NCBI GenBank assembly: GCA_947579605.1
Contig: OX388314.1
Coordinates: 14,009,982 to 14,073,981, forward strand
Origin: Athripsodes cinereus
Taxonomy: Eukaryota > Arthropoda > Insecta > Trichoptera > Leptoceridae
Reading direction: 5' to 3'
DNA length: 64,000 nucleotides
How positions within the stretch are numbered: position 1 is the first letter of the stretch; each line of letters starts with the position of its first letter. The position numbers and the translations under genes are program-made. Shown here piece after piece: positions 45,846 to 55,224 of this stretch. The notes under the pieces are model-generated. The model saw only the letters and a program-made list of their open reading frames with translations, did no database searches and had not been told where the DNA came from.

Positions 45846-46079
45846 CATAGTAATAGGAACGTCTTGGCCTTCGGAATCCTTGATAATATACCTATAATAT
45901 TTGTAAATATATTATTATATAGTCATTGATAATGGATAGTTAGATAGTTAGATTACAGTGCAACGCTAATGCTCTTTATGAAAATTCCTTGCGCCTTAGC
46001 GAAGGCGAATAGCCTTCCTTCGTATCAACGCTGGTAAAACGGAGTAAATTACATATGTAATAGTACATGCACAAGTACT

Positions 46080-46736
46080 CACACCCCACTAATGGTTGGT
46101 AATTCCCAAATATCTCAGGTTAGCAAATTCAGGTACCTGGGAGCAACCATAATGCCAGAGGGTGATCTCCGGTCGGAATTACCAATCCGCATAGGAGCAG
46201 CTAGCGGGGCTTTCAATAACATGAACAAAGTTTGGAAGGCGTCTGGACTCAGCATCAGGACAAAATGCCGCTTGTTCAATGCGTTCATCATCCCAATCCT
46301 TCTATATGGCTGTGAGTATTGGCACTTCTTAACCAAGGCTCAAGAGCGGAAGATACTAATCTTTGAAAACAAGTGTCTTAGAAGGATTTTGGATGTCAAA
46401 TGGAATGAACATGTTACAAATGATGCTGTGCGCCGGCGCACCCAGCAGAAACCTGTAATCTCCGTAATACAGGAGAGACGAAGGTCCTGGCTGGGACATG
46501 TTTTGAGGATGCCTAATGATAGTTGGCCAAGAAGAGCACTGTTCTTCCGTCCGCAGGGGTTCCGTCGGCCCAGGCGTCCCTCTTTCACAATACACCGTTC
46601 CTGTGACAACGATATCAGAGCGCATGGGATGTCGTGGAAAGAGGTGACGCAATTGGCACAGAGACGTGAATGAAGGGGGCTGGTTTCTGCCCTGTGCTGC
46701 CGAGAGGAGCGTTGAGGGCGATGATGATGATGAAAA
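46080..46736 (+). pseudogene. LINE fragment, three-copy family (copy 2)
   Basis: The frame from about 46080 reads TPLMVGNSQISQVSKFRYLG, ATIMPEGDLRSELPIRIGAA, then the same sequence as the 17.2 kb copy up to VTQLAQRRE and a TGA at 46671-46673. There the other copy continues for about 15 residues, so a small deletion or substitution created an early stop. Two differences stand out: an extra residue in WHFLTKAQERK, and several Arg/Lys changes. The insert extends about 25 codons further 5' than the 17.2 kb copy, including the FxYLG motif that follows the reverse-transcriptase palm. It ends in the same GCGATGATGATGATGA tail. Confidence 0.82.
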
Positions 46737-46772
46737 TACTCTTTGTCCAAAACATCAAAAACAATGTCAATG

Positions 46773-46866
46773 TCAATTGTTTTTATTCATTTTGTCGGTG
46801 TTTGGGTAGTTGAATTTCTAATGATATTTAAAAAAAAAACATTTGTTTTCTAATTTCAATTGTTTT
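46773..46866 (+). repeat. Foldback retro-element, short member d
   Basis: TCAATTGTTTT at 46773-46783 and 46856-46866 flanks a 70-base insert. The insert begins TTCATTTTGTCGGTGTTTGG, like the 5' part of members b and c, followed by AAAAAACATTTGTTTTCT. It seems to hold only the 5' part of the family plus a minimal palindrome (AAACATTTGTTT). Confidence 0.6.
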
Positions 46867-47239
46867 CGATATTTTATATAACTCGATACTAATTAGATAA
46901 ATCTAATGTTACCGTATAGCAATACGTAATAGGTACAAAAGAAAGATTTATATTTCTTCTAATACTTAGATACAATATAAATATTTTTAACTAACAAACT
47001 TTGTGATGATAACAACACATTAATTTAATTTTGTTTCGATTAAAATCTGAATACCTTAGGCATGTGTATAACGTGTATATTTAATATATTATATTAAAAC
47101 ATGGACTAGCTTTTTAAACCTACCATCTTTTTGTGAAAATTATCGATATCTATTGAAAAAGGTGTTAATGTGCAAAGCAATGTTGCGATCTTTATAGAGT
47201 AACTCACAAAAAAAATCAATACACATGGCAATAATACAT

Positions 47240-47428
47240 ACTGGAGAATGTTTGCTATTTTTTCTGTTACTTTTCGAGTGTTCTGTAAAAGGCAGGTGTT
47301 CGTAAAAATAAAGAGATTTTATATATTTAATTCAGCGATGGGGGTTGTGAGAGGACAGCTTGCAAGCTTATTACATTAAGCCGGTCTGCTGGCTACCCCA
47401 TTTGAGGAACAAACTGTGATGGTATAGA
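47240..47428 (+). repeat. SINE family 1, copy E
   Basis: TTACTTTTCGAGTGTTCTGT, AAAAGGCAGGTGTTCG, TTCAGCGATGGGGGTTG, GTCTGCTGGCTACCCCAT and GTGATGGTATAG are in order. A deletion of about 40 bases removes the CATCCTGAATGTC block. Confidence 0.75.
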
Positions 47429-47617
47429 ATAAAGTATCTGCAAAAAAGGTGAATACGTCATCTGTACACCTGATGATACTTTGAGACCTTTAAATATGTA
47501 CCTCAACTACAAGCGTGGATATTGCGTATTCATTAGAAAATTTCATTACATTAGCATAATTAAATTAAATATGGTATTGAATGACAATTTTATATACCTA
47601 CTTATTGAGATAATGAT

Positions 47618-47760
47618 TCGCTGTGTCAGTGTTTAGGTACTAGAATTCTATACCTAATGAAATTAAAAAAAAAAAAAACAAATGTTTTTTCCGCTCTATG
47701 TTCTTTTTCTGCAGATTGACAAAGTCTTTATAATACGAAAGACGACTCTATTAAAAAAAA
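47618..47760 (+). repeat. Foldback-family member c, decayed
   Basis: CGCTGTGTCAGTGTTTAGGT and AGAATTCTATA match the 5' part of member b. Downstream, ACGAAAGACGACTCT resembles the GAAAGACGTCTC core of member a. The palindrome is mostly lost. Confidence 0.55.
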
Positions 47761-48544
47761 TGTAGGTCGTCTTAAAGGCCCTTGCGGATATTTAATTTGC
47801 TCTCGAAGCAAGTGGCAAATTGGTTTTTAAATGGCGCTCTTAGCCGATTACATAGAACACGCCCGACTACGCCAAAAATCTTGAAGAATTTGACCGACTC
47901 ATATATGTCAATTTTATTATTATTTATGATTACAGTGGAACTAGATATGTATAGAAGGCATTTTGCAGATTAAAGTGGTTATAGGGTACGCAAATACGCA
48001 CATGTAAGTGTGTATAAATAATAATGTTTATCTCGATCATAGGCGAAGATTGGTAAGGAGATAAAACAAAATTTCTCAAATAATCCACCAGAACAGTAGA
48101 TAATAACAACGCATAAGAATAATAAATAGGTAAGATAGTACACACTATATATGTAGGTACATTACTTTATAGTAGGTATACATATGTATATCTAGACATT
48201 ATCTAATAATAACAATATGTTATGTTATATTATTAATTAACTTGATCGTCCAATGGATAGACTTAAGCTGTTAATTGCTTACGGGAGTTCATACATCTTA
48301 TATTATAAAATAGCTACAACTGTTATTTCTATCTATTATTCTATCTAGCTGTCAATCTTTATGATTGACTATCGAAGCAAGAAGTTGATAAAATATCCAA
48401 GCAAGATTTGATAAAATATATTTCTTTTTTAATTTGCTTTCGTTGTTTAACTTTCTTTTGGGAATACAGTGTGAAAACACGACCCTCTTTACGAGTATGT
48501 ACTCAGGTTGATTTGGTGTTAATCGAAAGACTCCAAGATATTTT
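47761..48544. other. AT-rich DNA, one short direct duplication
   Basis: A moderately GC-rich patch at 47775-47900 contains a 63-codon frame without recognised motifs. GTTGATAAAATAT and TTTGATAAAATAT around 48376-48421 are adjacent related copies. Confidence 0.4.
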
Positions 48545-49008
48545 AAAAGTTCATTTTACTGCTTTTAACAACATTATTCTATTCATATTTAGAATAAAAA
48601 AATGAAGCACTGTAAACTTTCACTTATTGTTATAATGTTAGAAACTTTTCGGATATACGTCCATCTTCAGTATAATCTTACAACTAACAATTAGTATTAA
48701 TTTAAAATAAAAGAAACTTTGTACTTTCCACTAGAATGTTGGATGGAACAAGTAGTTCCGAAAACGTTTTAACTGATTAAAGTTATTCTAGTGGAAAGTA
48801 CAAAATTTATTGTATTTTAAATTAATAATAAATATGGGATTCCACAGTGTTAATCACGAAATATTCGAAAAATTAATAATTATTAGTTGTATGATTATTA
48901 CTGAAGATGGACGTATGTCCGAAAAGCTTCTAATCAATATAACAATAAGTGAAAGTTTACAGTGTTTCATTTTTTATTTTTATTCTAAATGTAAAAATGA
49001 ACTTTCAT
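48545..49008. repeat. 460-bp imperfect inverted repeat with hammerhead-like arms
   Basis: The outer ends AAAAGTTCATTTT (left) and AAAATGAACTTT (right) pair, as do GTAAACTTTCACTTATTGTT with its complement near 48950 and TTTGTACTTTCCACTAGAAT with its complement at 48790-48808. Interruptions are short except for about 30 unique bases in the right arm (48838-48870). Each arm, read outward from the centre, contains CTGAAGATGGACGTAT, a four-pair helix and CCGAAAAG. No frame of note is inside and no TSD was found. It resembles a foldback element rather than a classic MITE with short ends. Confidence 0.75.
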
Positions 49009-49536
49009 AGTGTTTCCTCTTCAAAAATCGAAAAGTTATTATTATATTCCTTTTAAGTTTAAAGCCAATTCAATGTAGGTACAACGTGTTATGTAATCAT
49101 TTTATTCTCAGTTACACAATCAAAATAAACCATTTTTAATTATATTAAAATCAATTAGTAGATATATTACTACTATCACAAAATCTTATCTACACTACTT
49201 GACTATAAATACGTGTATAAAATTAAGAATAATAATATTTCTCATATCAGTTATAACTACCTACTAACTACCAAATACAATGTGCGTGTTGAAATTCTCA
49301 TTAAAGTCTTTGAGAGGATTTATAAAATAATTATTTAATTTGTTTCAAACTATTTTACTACTATAATACACAAATTATTTTTATGCTTAGGTAATATAAT
49401 TTAAATATTCTATAAATAAATTTACTATACAAAAACATGCTAAAAATACGATGTTGTACGTCGAGTGTATTAGTTTCTATCTTTGTGATTTGATAAAGAT
49501 ATAAAGGACATGTTATAATCATTCATCTGCATATTT
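49009..49536. other. AT-rich DNA, nothing recognised
   Basis: No supported gene or repeat. Confidence 0.45.
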
Positions 49537-49740
49537 ATACCATCACGTCAGCTCCCACAATTAGCGTAGCCAGTGGGCTGTACTGCATGTTATGAACATG
49601 TATGTCATCCTTTTTGTGTCAGCGAAAGTAAGACGTTCAGAATTGGCGCCATACCTATCATGTTGAATATTTTATACGTGAGATAGATGAAAACTTACAG
49701 AAATTAGTGGGAGATCCAACCTTTGGCAGAGACTCCACGG
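49537..49740 (-). repeat. SINE family 1, copy M
   Basis: Reverse copy. ATACCATCACGTCAGCTCCC, TAGCGTAGCCAGTGGGCTG, CTGCATGTTATGAACATG and GAAAACTTACAG are the complement of the consensus. The 5' end is informative: the complement reads CCGTGGAGTCTCTGCCAAAG and GTTGGATCTCCCACT, which extends the family's 5' consensus and contains a weak B-box-like GGTTGGATCTCC. Confidence 0.72.
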
Positions 49741-50713
49741 AAAAAAAATTGCTTTGGGATAATACATTTGCATCTAATCTTTAATGATTTATAATAATCG
49801 AAACTCACAATATTAAAATCGACAGTTCTATATTAAAATTATTAATTTCATTTCAGCACACAACACGTAGTTAAATCACTGGCGCAACTACACATTTTAT
49901 ATTTGTCATGTATTCATAATAAAAAAGTTCATTATTTCTACAACTTGGTTAGGGAATTGAAGAAACATTCAAGTTTGAAATTTCTACCTCCACTCTCTGT
50001 CGCCAAATTTTCATTACATTTATTTATTTACTAAACTATAAACGGTTGTTGCATTTTTTAACAACAAAATTAAATACTTTACTATTTAAATCAATACATA
50101 TCATTTCTCTATACTCCATACAATTTAATATATAAACACAAGAAGAAAAACAATACCTAAAGTAATAACAAAAATTAAATATAAAACAATATTTAGAAAT
50201 TGATGTTAATATGTATGTATAATGTATATGTACACGAGACACGAACACGATTTCATGAAATTTCGGGAAACACCTAGCTTTTCTTTTGTAGGCATGCGGT
50301 GCTTTTTTACATACATGGTCAGCACGCCACTGAGCTATATCACGAAAATTTTTAGATTGAGTAGATACAATTAAATAATAATAATATGTTATTGCCTTAA
50401 GTGGTCTAAACCTCAATTTATGACACCATTCTTACGTCACGAGATACTCTTTAGTAATAATATTTTTTAGTAGCACGTATTGAAAAAAAATTGTTTGTAA
50501 AATTTACGACACGCGCTGCATGCATTCTAATAGATTAAACAGATAGCTACAAATTGTATTAATAAATAAATTATAATTGTGAGGCGTATAAAAGCAAAGT
50601 CACATCGGTTCTAGAGGAATGAAACTGAGAAAACTGCACATTTTTATTCCTACTAGAAGTTAATTTGAGGACAGAGGTGGATTTTCCGTTGATTAAACAA
50701 AATTAAAATAATT

Positions 50714-50824
50714 GTAAAAAAAAAACAGGTCAGTTTGCATGTTTCTTACATGCAGCTGATCTGCTGGCTACCCCACTTGTGGGATATGCCGTGATGGTAT
50801 AGTAGTAGTAGTAAAAAAAAAACA
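50714..50824 (+). mobile_element. SINE family 1, copy F, 5'-truncated with 14-bp TSD
   Basis: GTAAAAAAAAAACA occurs at 50714-50727 and 50811-50824. Between them lie only the last 83 bases of the family, almost identical to the 32.8 kb copy (TTTGCATGTTTCTTACATGC, CCCCACTTGTGGGATATGCC, GATGGTATAGTAGTAGTA). This is a 5'-truncated insertion, the usual product of LINE-type reverse transcription. Confidence 0.82.
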
Positions 50825-50930
50825 AAATAATAGTTTACTTTCCGTACAAAATCTTGGCATTGTTTAAAATAACCGTAGACATAATATATATTTTTTTCAT
50901 CTAGAAATATACCTAGAGAGCATTACTTTT

Positions 50931-51084
50931 GCAGCAATGAGATTTGCCACCCATCTTGAATATCCTATTTTTTTATTGGCATAGAGAAGACGGCGGTCTG
51001 TATGTTTATTACTTGCAGCTGTTCTGCTGGCTACCCCACTTGTGGGTTGTGGGATATGCCGTGGTGGTGTTTAGTAGTGTAGTC
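50931..51084 (+). repeat. SINE family 1, copy G
   Basis: GCAATGAGATTTGCCACCCA, TTGAATATCCTATTTTTTTA, CTGTTCTGCTGGCTACCCCA and GATATGCCGTGGTGGT are in order, with a small internal duplication of TTGTGGG. The 5' part is missing. It starts only about 105 bases after copy F, so two insertions of one family sit almost back to back. Confidence 0.75.
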
Positions 51085-51654
51085 TTTAAAAGACCTGAAA
51101 ACAAACATAAACGAACAGGCTTAAATGTTTATGTGGAGATTCTGAATAAAAATAGTTATCTGGTGAATACTTCTAACATCACAATATATAATTGTTATGT
51201 ATTATATTAACGATGTAGCTTCTATTTATAATATTATTATTTTGCTGCTATTATTAATATTATGATAAACGTTAAGAGTAATGCGTATGGCGGATTAAAA
51301 TAAAATGTCTAAACAATAATAATTATTCAAGACAGTAAAGCCTTAACTTTCATAACTGTTTACCGTGCGAGTAGATAAAACAATCAATTATTATTTGTTA
51401 AAAGCCTTCACCAAACTACTTGTGGATGTCTACATTCCATATTATTTTATAGTAGTAATTTCAATGGGCGTTTAGCAATTATTTTAGTATCAATGTTCAC
51501 ATTATTAGCGCATGTTGATGATCTATGCGTAAAGATATTACTTCTCTGATCAAGGAAAAGCAAAAAACTTTTGTGTGTCATATTTTGTGAATTGAATAAA
51601 AAAGTTATCAAATTTAATAGTCCTTCCTATGGATCAGAAACCATGAATGTTAAA
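51085..51654. other. AT-rich DNA, nothing recognised
   Basis: No supported gene or repeat. Confidence 0.45.
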
Positions 51655-51998
51655 TACATTCAAACAACTTCCCTTGTGGTGTAGGAAAAAAGGATGTAGC
51701 GCCACTTCTTTAATACCCTCTCTATCAGCCATGAATACATTGTTTGACACTCTGTCTGATCTACATTGTTCCAAATGGCTAAACCATCCTTATTCACATT
51801 TTGGTTATTATACCAACTTTCATTCCATTCTTTTTCACATGTCCACGTCTCACTTACGTACTGAGATATCAGAGTATAGCAACCTATTAGCCGTGATAGA
51901 TTAGCACCATTTTGCTTGTTGCGTGAAACTTTTTTCCATGCTATATCGCTTTCACTTTTTCCATCTTTCGTGAACAAACTAATTAAATACAAACATTA
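51655..51998 (-). pseudogene. Possible decayed LINE reverse-transcriptase C-terminus
   Basis: The minus-strand frame reads YLISLFTKDGKSESDIAWKK, later SETWTCEKEW and WNNVDQTECQTMYSWLIERV. YLxSxxTxDGxSxxDI followed about 40 residues later by SETWT is the post-catalytic pattern of RTE-like LINEs. The intervening sequence no longer matches well, and the YVWSVxLY block is unrecognisable. This is an old copy if it is one at all; local GC is higher than that of the flanks. Confidence 0.45.
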
Positions 51999-52189
51999 CT
52001 ACGAAACGTCAACTTCATCTCTCAAACACCATGATTTAAATATTTGTCGCATTCATTCTTAATTCGGGCATCAATACCAAATTATTGGCAAACATTAACG
52101 CTCATACATTCATCTCATTGAGATCAACACCTACATTCTTCTTTTTCAATGAACGAATACAACGATCAATTTATTGTTTGTTCATTAAG

Positions 52190-52262
52190 GGCAAGATCGA
52201 GAGTCGAAGAGGTGTTGGAATATAATTCACGTGTGGGGACGCGACACAATACATGAAGAAGA
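52190..52262 (+). mobile_element. RTE-like LINE 3' end with internal deletion
   Basis: AAGGGCAAGATCGAGAGTCG and AAGAGGTGTTGGAA encode KGKIESRRGVG, the start of the C-terminal block seen at 44.66 kb. It jumps directly to CACGTGTGGGGACGCGACAC and GAAGAAGAAGAAGG, which match that copy's last bases. About 125 bases in between are absent. Confidence 0.6.
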
Positions 52263-53612
52263 AGAAGGTTTCTCCAAGCTTTTATTTCTTTTTAAAAAGT
52301 CATTCTAAACGTTTTAAATTACGTTTAGAGTTGGAGCATTTGGGCAAAATACATTCTTCATATGTTTATGTGGGTGAAGTCAACTTTTCACCAGTTCACG
52401 TTTTCTTATATCTGTGTGATTTTAACGTCCTTGAAGATGGCGGTGTTTGTTGTAGGTAGAGTATTATTAGCGGTAAGGTATTAAATTTATTTAATGTTTC
52501 CAGATTTCTGCCACGTACAAAACTTGTCTCCATTATAGGAAGGTGTAATATTATACAATATAAATATTTCAGATTGTATGATATGGTGAAATTCTCCAGA
52601 TCCTGTTTTGTTGCCAATAACACCTTTAATATAATAACACAACGAGGAAACAATATTATCTTATAAATGCTAGAGTAAATCTTAAAAGTATAAGGTAAAA
52701 AATACACAGAGACAATAATTTATATGAAATGTAAGGAATTTTACTAGGGAAATGGTCAATAAATTGTTTAGAAACTCGATGTAAATCGTTGCGTTTATTT
52801 AGGAATGCCAGTGTTGACTGAGATATTGCCGTTTCATTTCCATCGATGGAATTTTTCAATGAAAAACTCTATAGCAAAGCGCTTACACCTGCGGAATAAC
52901 TTTGGCGACTTAACGTGTGGGTGACAGTGTCCAACTAGAGTTACCATTAATTTGTCACTTTACAACAACCTGAAGGAATTTGAAAATAATTCAAACTGGA
53001 CGATAGTATATTCAAATTCTTAGTAAAATGTTGTATACGGTATCAAATCTATGCAAGTAATGCAGTTTGTAATATCTGTACTTAAACGCTGTTAACTTAT
53101 CCTCTCACACTGAACACATTCGTACATACAAAAGTATAATACATTACATTACTTTATCTATCAAAAACTTGATCCTGTACAGTAGGTATCCATGTATACT
53201 TACTTACAAGTAATTTGTTCCTCTGCGTAAGGGGTGTCGATATCATTGGTATTCCACAGGTACAACAGTTGTTGAAGATTTATATTGAAATTTTATTGAA
53301 AACCTACACGTTGACTTTTGTTGCTGATATATTTACGATTGATTTTATTTACAGGCGGTAAAACTGGATGCAGAAGAAATAAGAGATGGGAACCAAAACA
53401 AAAACATAATTATTGCGGGATGTATTATACCTAGTATACAGAGTTCTTGTTAAATTGCATCGGCCAGTACAATAAAAATCATCATTGAACAGTTTAATGC
53501 AACTTATAGTTTTTTTTTACATTATTGAACCCAGTTATATATCTACTATGATATTTTTGTTACCTAACGTCGTAAGTATACCTATATAAACATAACATAA
53601 CAAGCATAATTA
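52263..53612. other. AT-rich DNA, nothing recognised
   Basis: Chance frames of 67-103 codons on both strands overlap each other around 52250-52860. None has family features. Confidence 0.4.
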
Positions 53613-53890
53613 TACAATTCATACAGATCGAGCTTGTCCCAAACTACATTTATATAACATAACATAACATAACATACATAGACAATTCACACAGATCAAG
53701 CTAGTCCCAAACTATGATATGAATCTTGAATTATGGGTAATAACGCGACGATACACACATATACATGTAACACCCAGACTCAGGACAATTTGAAAAAGGT
53801 CATTCTTCACTTTGCCCTGGCCGGGAATCGAACCCGTGACCTCGTGACTCAAAGGCAAGAGCATTACCTCCGCGCCACACCGGCCAACTA
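53613..53890 (-). repeat. SINE family 3, tRNA-derived, with (ATAAC)n tail
   Basis: On the minus strand, the head GGCCGGTGTGGCGCGGAGGT ... CTTGCCTTTGAGT ... GTCACGGGTTCGATTCCCGG has an A-box-like TGTGGCGCGGAGG and a canonical T-arm (CGGG, TTCGATT, CCCG). A body with AATGACCTTTTTCAAATTGT and CTTGATCTGTGTGAATTGTC follows, then an ATGTT-type repeat. The 3' segment (GACAATTCACACAGATCAAG, GTCCCAAACTA) is duplicated at 53613-53650, beyond the pentamer repeat. A second copy is at 14.74-15.22 kb. Confidence 0.82.
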
Positions 53891-55074
53891 TTGATATACA
53901 CCGGCCGATATGGTGTTACTTTATCAATATATAAATTTTTCACATTATTATGATTACGTAGGTATCTATCATTTCCATTATTTTACTTATTATATTTTTA
54001 ACTTTTTAATTATCACTATGTATATTTTGCAACGTGTTTAATATTTCGCTAAGTATATATTTCTTCAGATTTTTTTTTATTTTTATTGTTAATTCGTTTC
54101 TTTTTTACTATTATCTGTCGCTTTTTATGTCCTGACAAAATGCCCATGATTATGGTCGGAGAAGTTCGACCGAAACTTCTAATACACGGAGCAATTCGAA
54201 CATAAATTTTATTATAATATACATAAAATATACATAAAACAACTACTTCGGAAATATAATAATGCGTGATTTGAGCGCCAGATAAAGTGACTACATTTCA
54301 GTATATCAAAATAATAAGAGGTTACAAAAGAATGGGATTCTCAGTACCTTATTGAACTTACTTGTCTTTAAAACATGAAATAGGTAGGCACATTTAAAAA
54401 GTATGTCTTTGTAGGATTATTAATATAATAATAATAAACACATAATTGTCAAATAAATTTGTATAAAAGGAGTACATATTGCCTTGGTGCAATGTCTTAC
54501 AGTAAATCTCATACAATATTTGGAAATTATGTTTTATCATAAAGTGAATTTAAATAAATTATATAATATGATAAACATCTAAGCGTCTTTTGTAAGCAAA
54601 TCAAAAATAAATATTTTATATGATATTGAAATTTAGAAACGTAATGAGTACTGATAAAACGTATATGATAAATGTAATTATGAATATCAACTTTGTAGAT
54701 TATCATCCATACAGTGTACTTTTAATAAAGATTCTCTTTAAAATTTCAATACAAATGTTAGTTTTGCCCACATTATACACACTAATGTCAATATACAGTG
54801 TTATATACTTTAGATAAACATGACTCAAAATGACTTGCAAACATTTCCATGAGTTGCAGTTATGTATGACTATGCAATTTATACTGCAATTATAATTTGC
54901 AGATATACAATAATGTTAAAAGCTACATCAGGAACAATAATTAAAGTGAGCAATAATTATTATTTAAATATTATTATACTAGCATTAAACCCAGTTTCTC
55001 TCGGAAAATAATCGTAATAAATTATATAACACAATAAACACTTCTTATATGTAAGCATTTGGACGATATATTAT
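53891..55074. other. AT-rich DNA with one structured motif
   Basis: Apart from the GGTCG...CGACCGAAAC motif listed at 54146, nothing is supported. A 65-codon frame (54620-54817) lacks family features. Confidence 0.4.
54146..54184 (+). other. Hammerhead-like fragment (weak)
   Basis: ATGATTATGGTCGGAGAAGT continues TCGACCGAAACTTCTAAT. A five-pair helix (GGTCG/CGACC) is followed by GAAA and CTTCTAAT, as in the 48.9 kb motif (GTCCGAAAAGCTTCTAAT). The core on the 5' side is ATGATTA instead of CTGANGA, so it would not be active if it is related at all. Confidence 0.35.
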
Positions 55075-55224
55075 TAAATGGGTCGACGATATTGTCCAAG
55101 TGATGGGGAAACAGTGGTGTCGAGTTGCTCGAGATCGAAAAGTGGGGAAAAGATTTGAAGGGGCCAGGGGCCTATATTCAGCAGTGGAGAAAAGAAGGCT
55201 AGCAGTAAGTAAGTAAGTAAGTCA
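55075..55224 (+). pseudogene. LINE C-terminal scrap with (AAGT)n tail
   Basis: The frame reads KWVDDIVQVMGKQWCRVARD and RKVGKRFEGARGLYSAVEK. RWxDDI ... G..W...A.DR..W..LEEA is a C-terminal signature of several insect LINEs. Here the second Trp is Gly. The sequence ends GCAGTAAGTAAGTAAGTAAG, a four-base tail repeat. Severely 5'-truncated. Confidence 0.7.

Noticed and set aside
53816..53886. Functional tRNA gene on the minus strand
   Set aside because: The T-arm is canonical, but the acceptor stem does not close and a long body follows without a terminator; a second copy with the same body exists.
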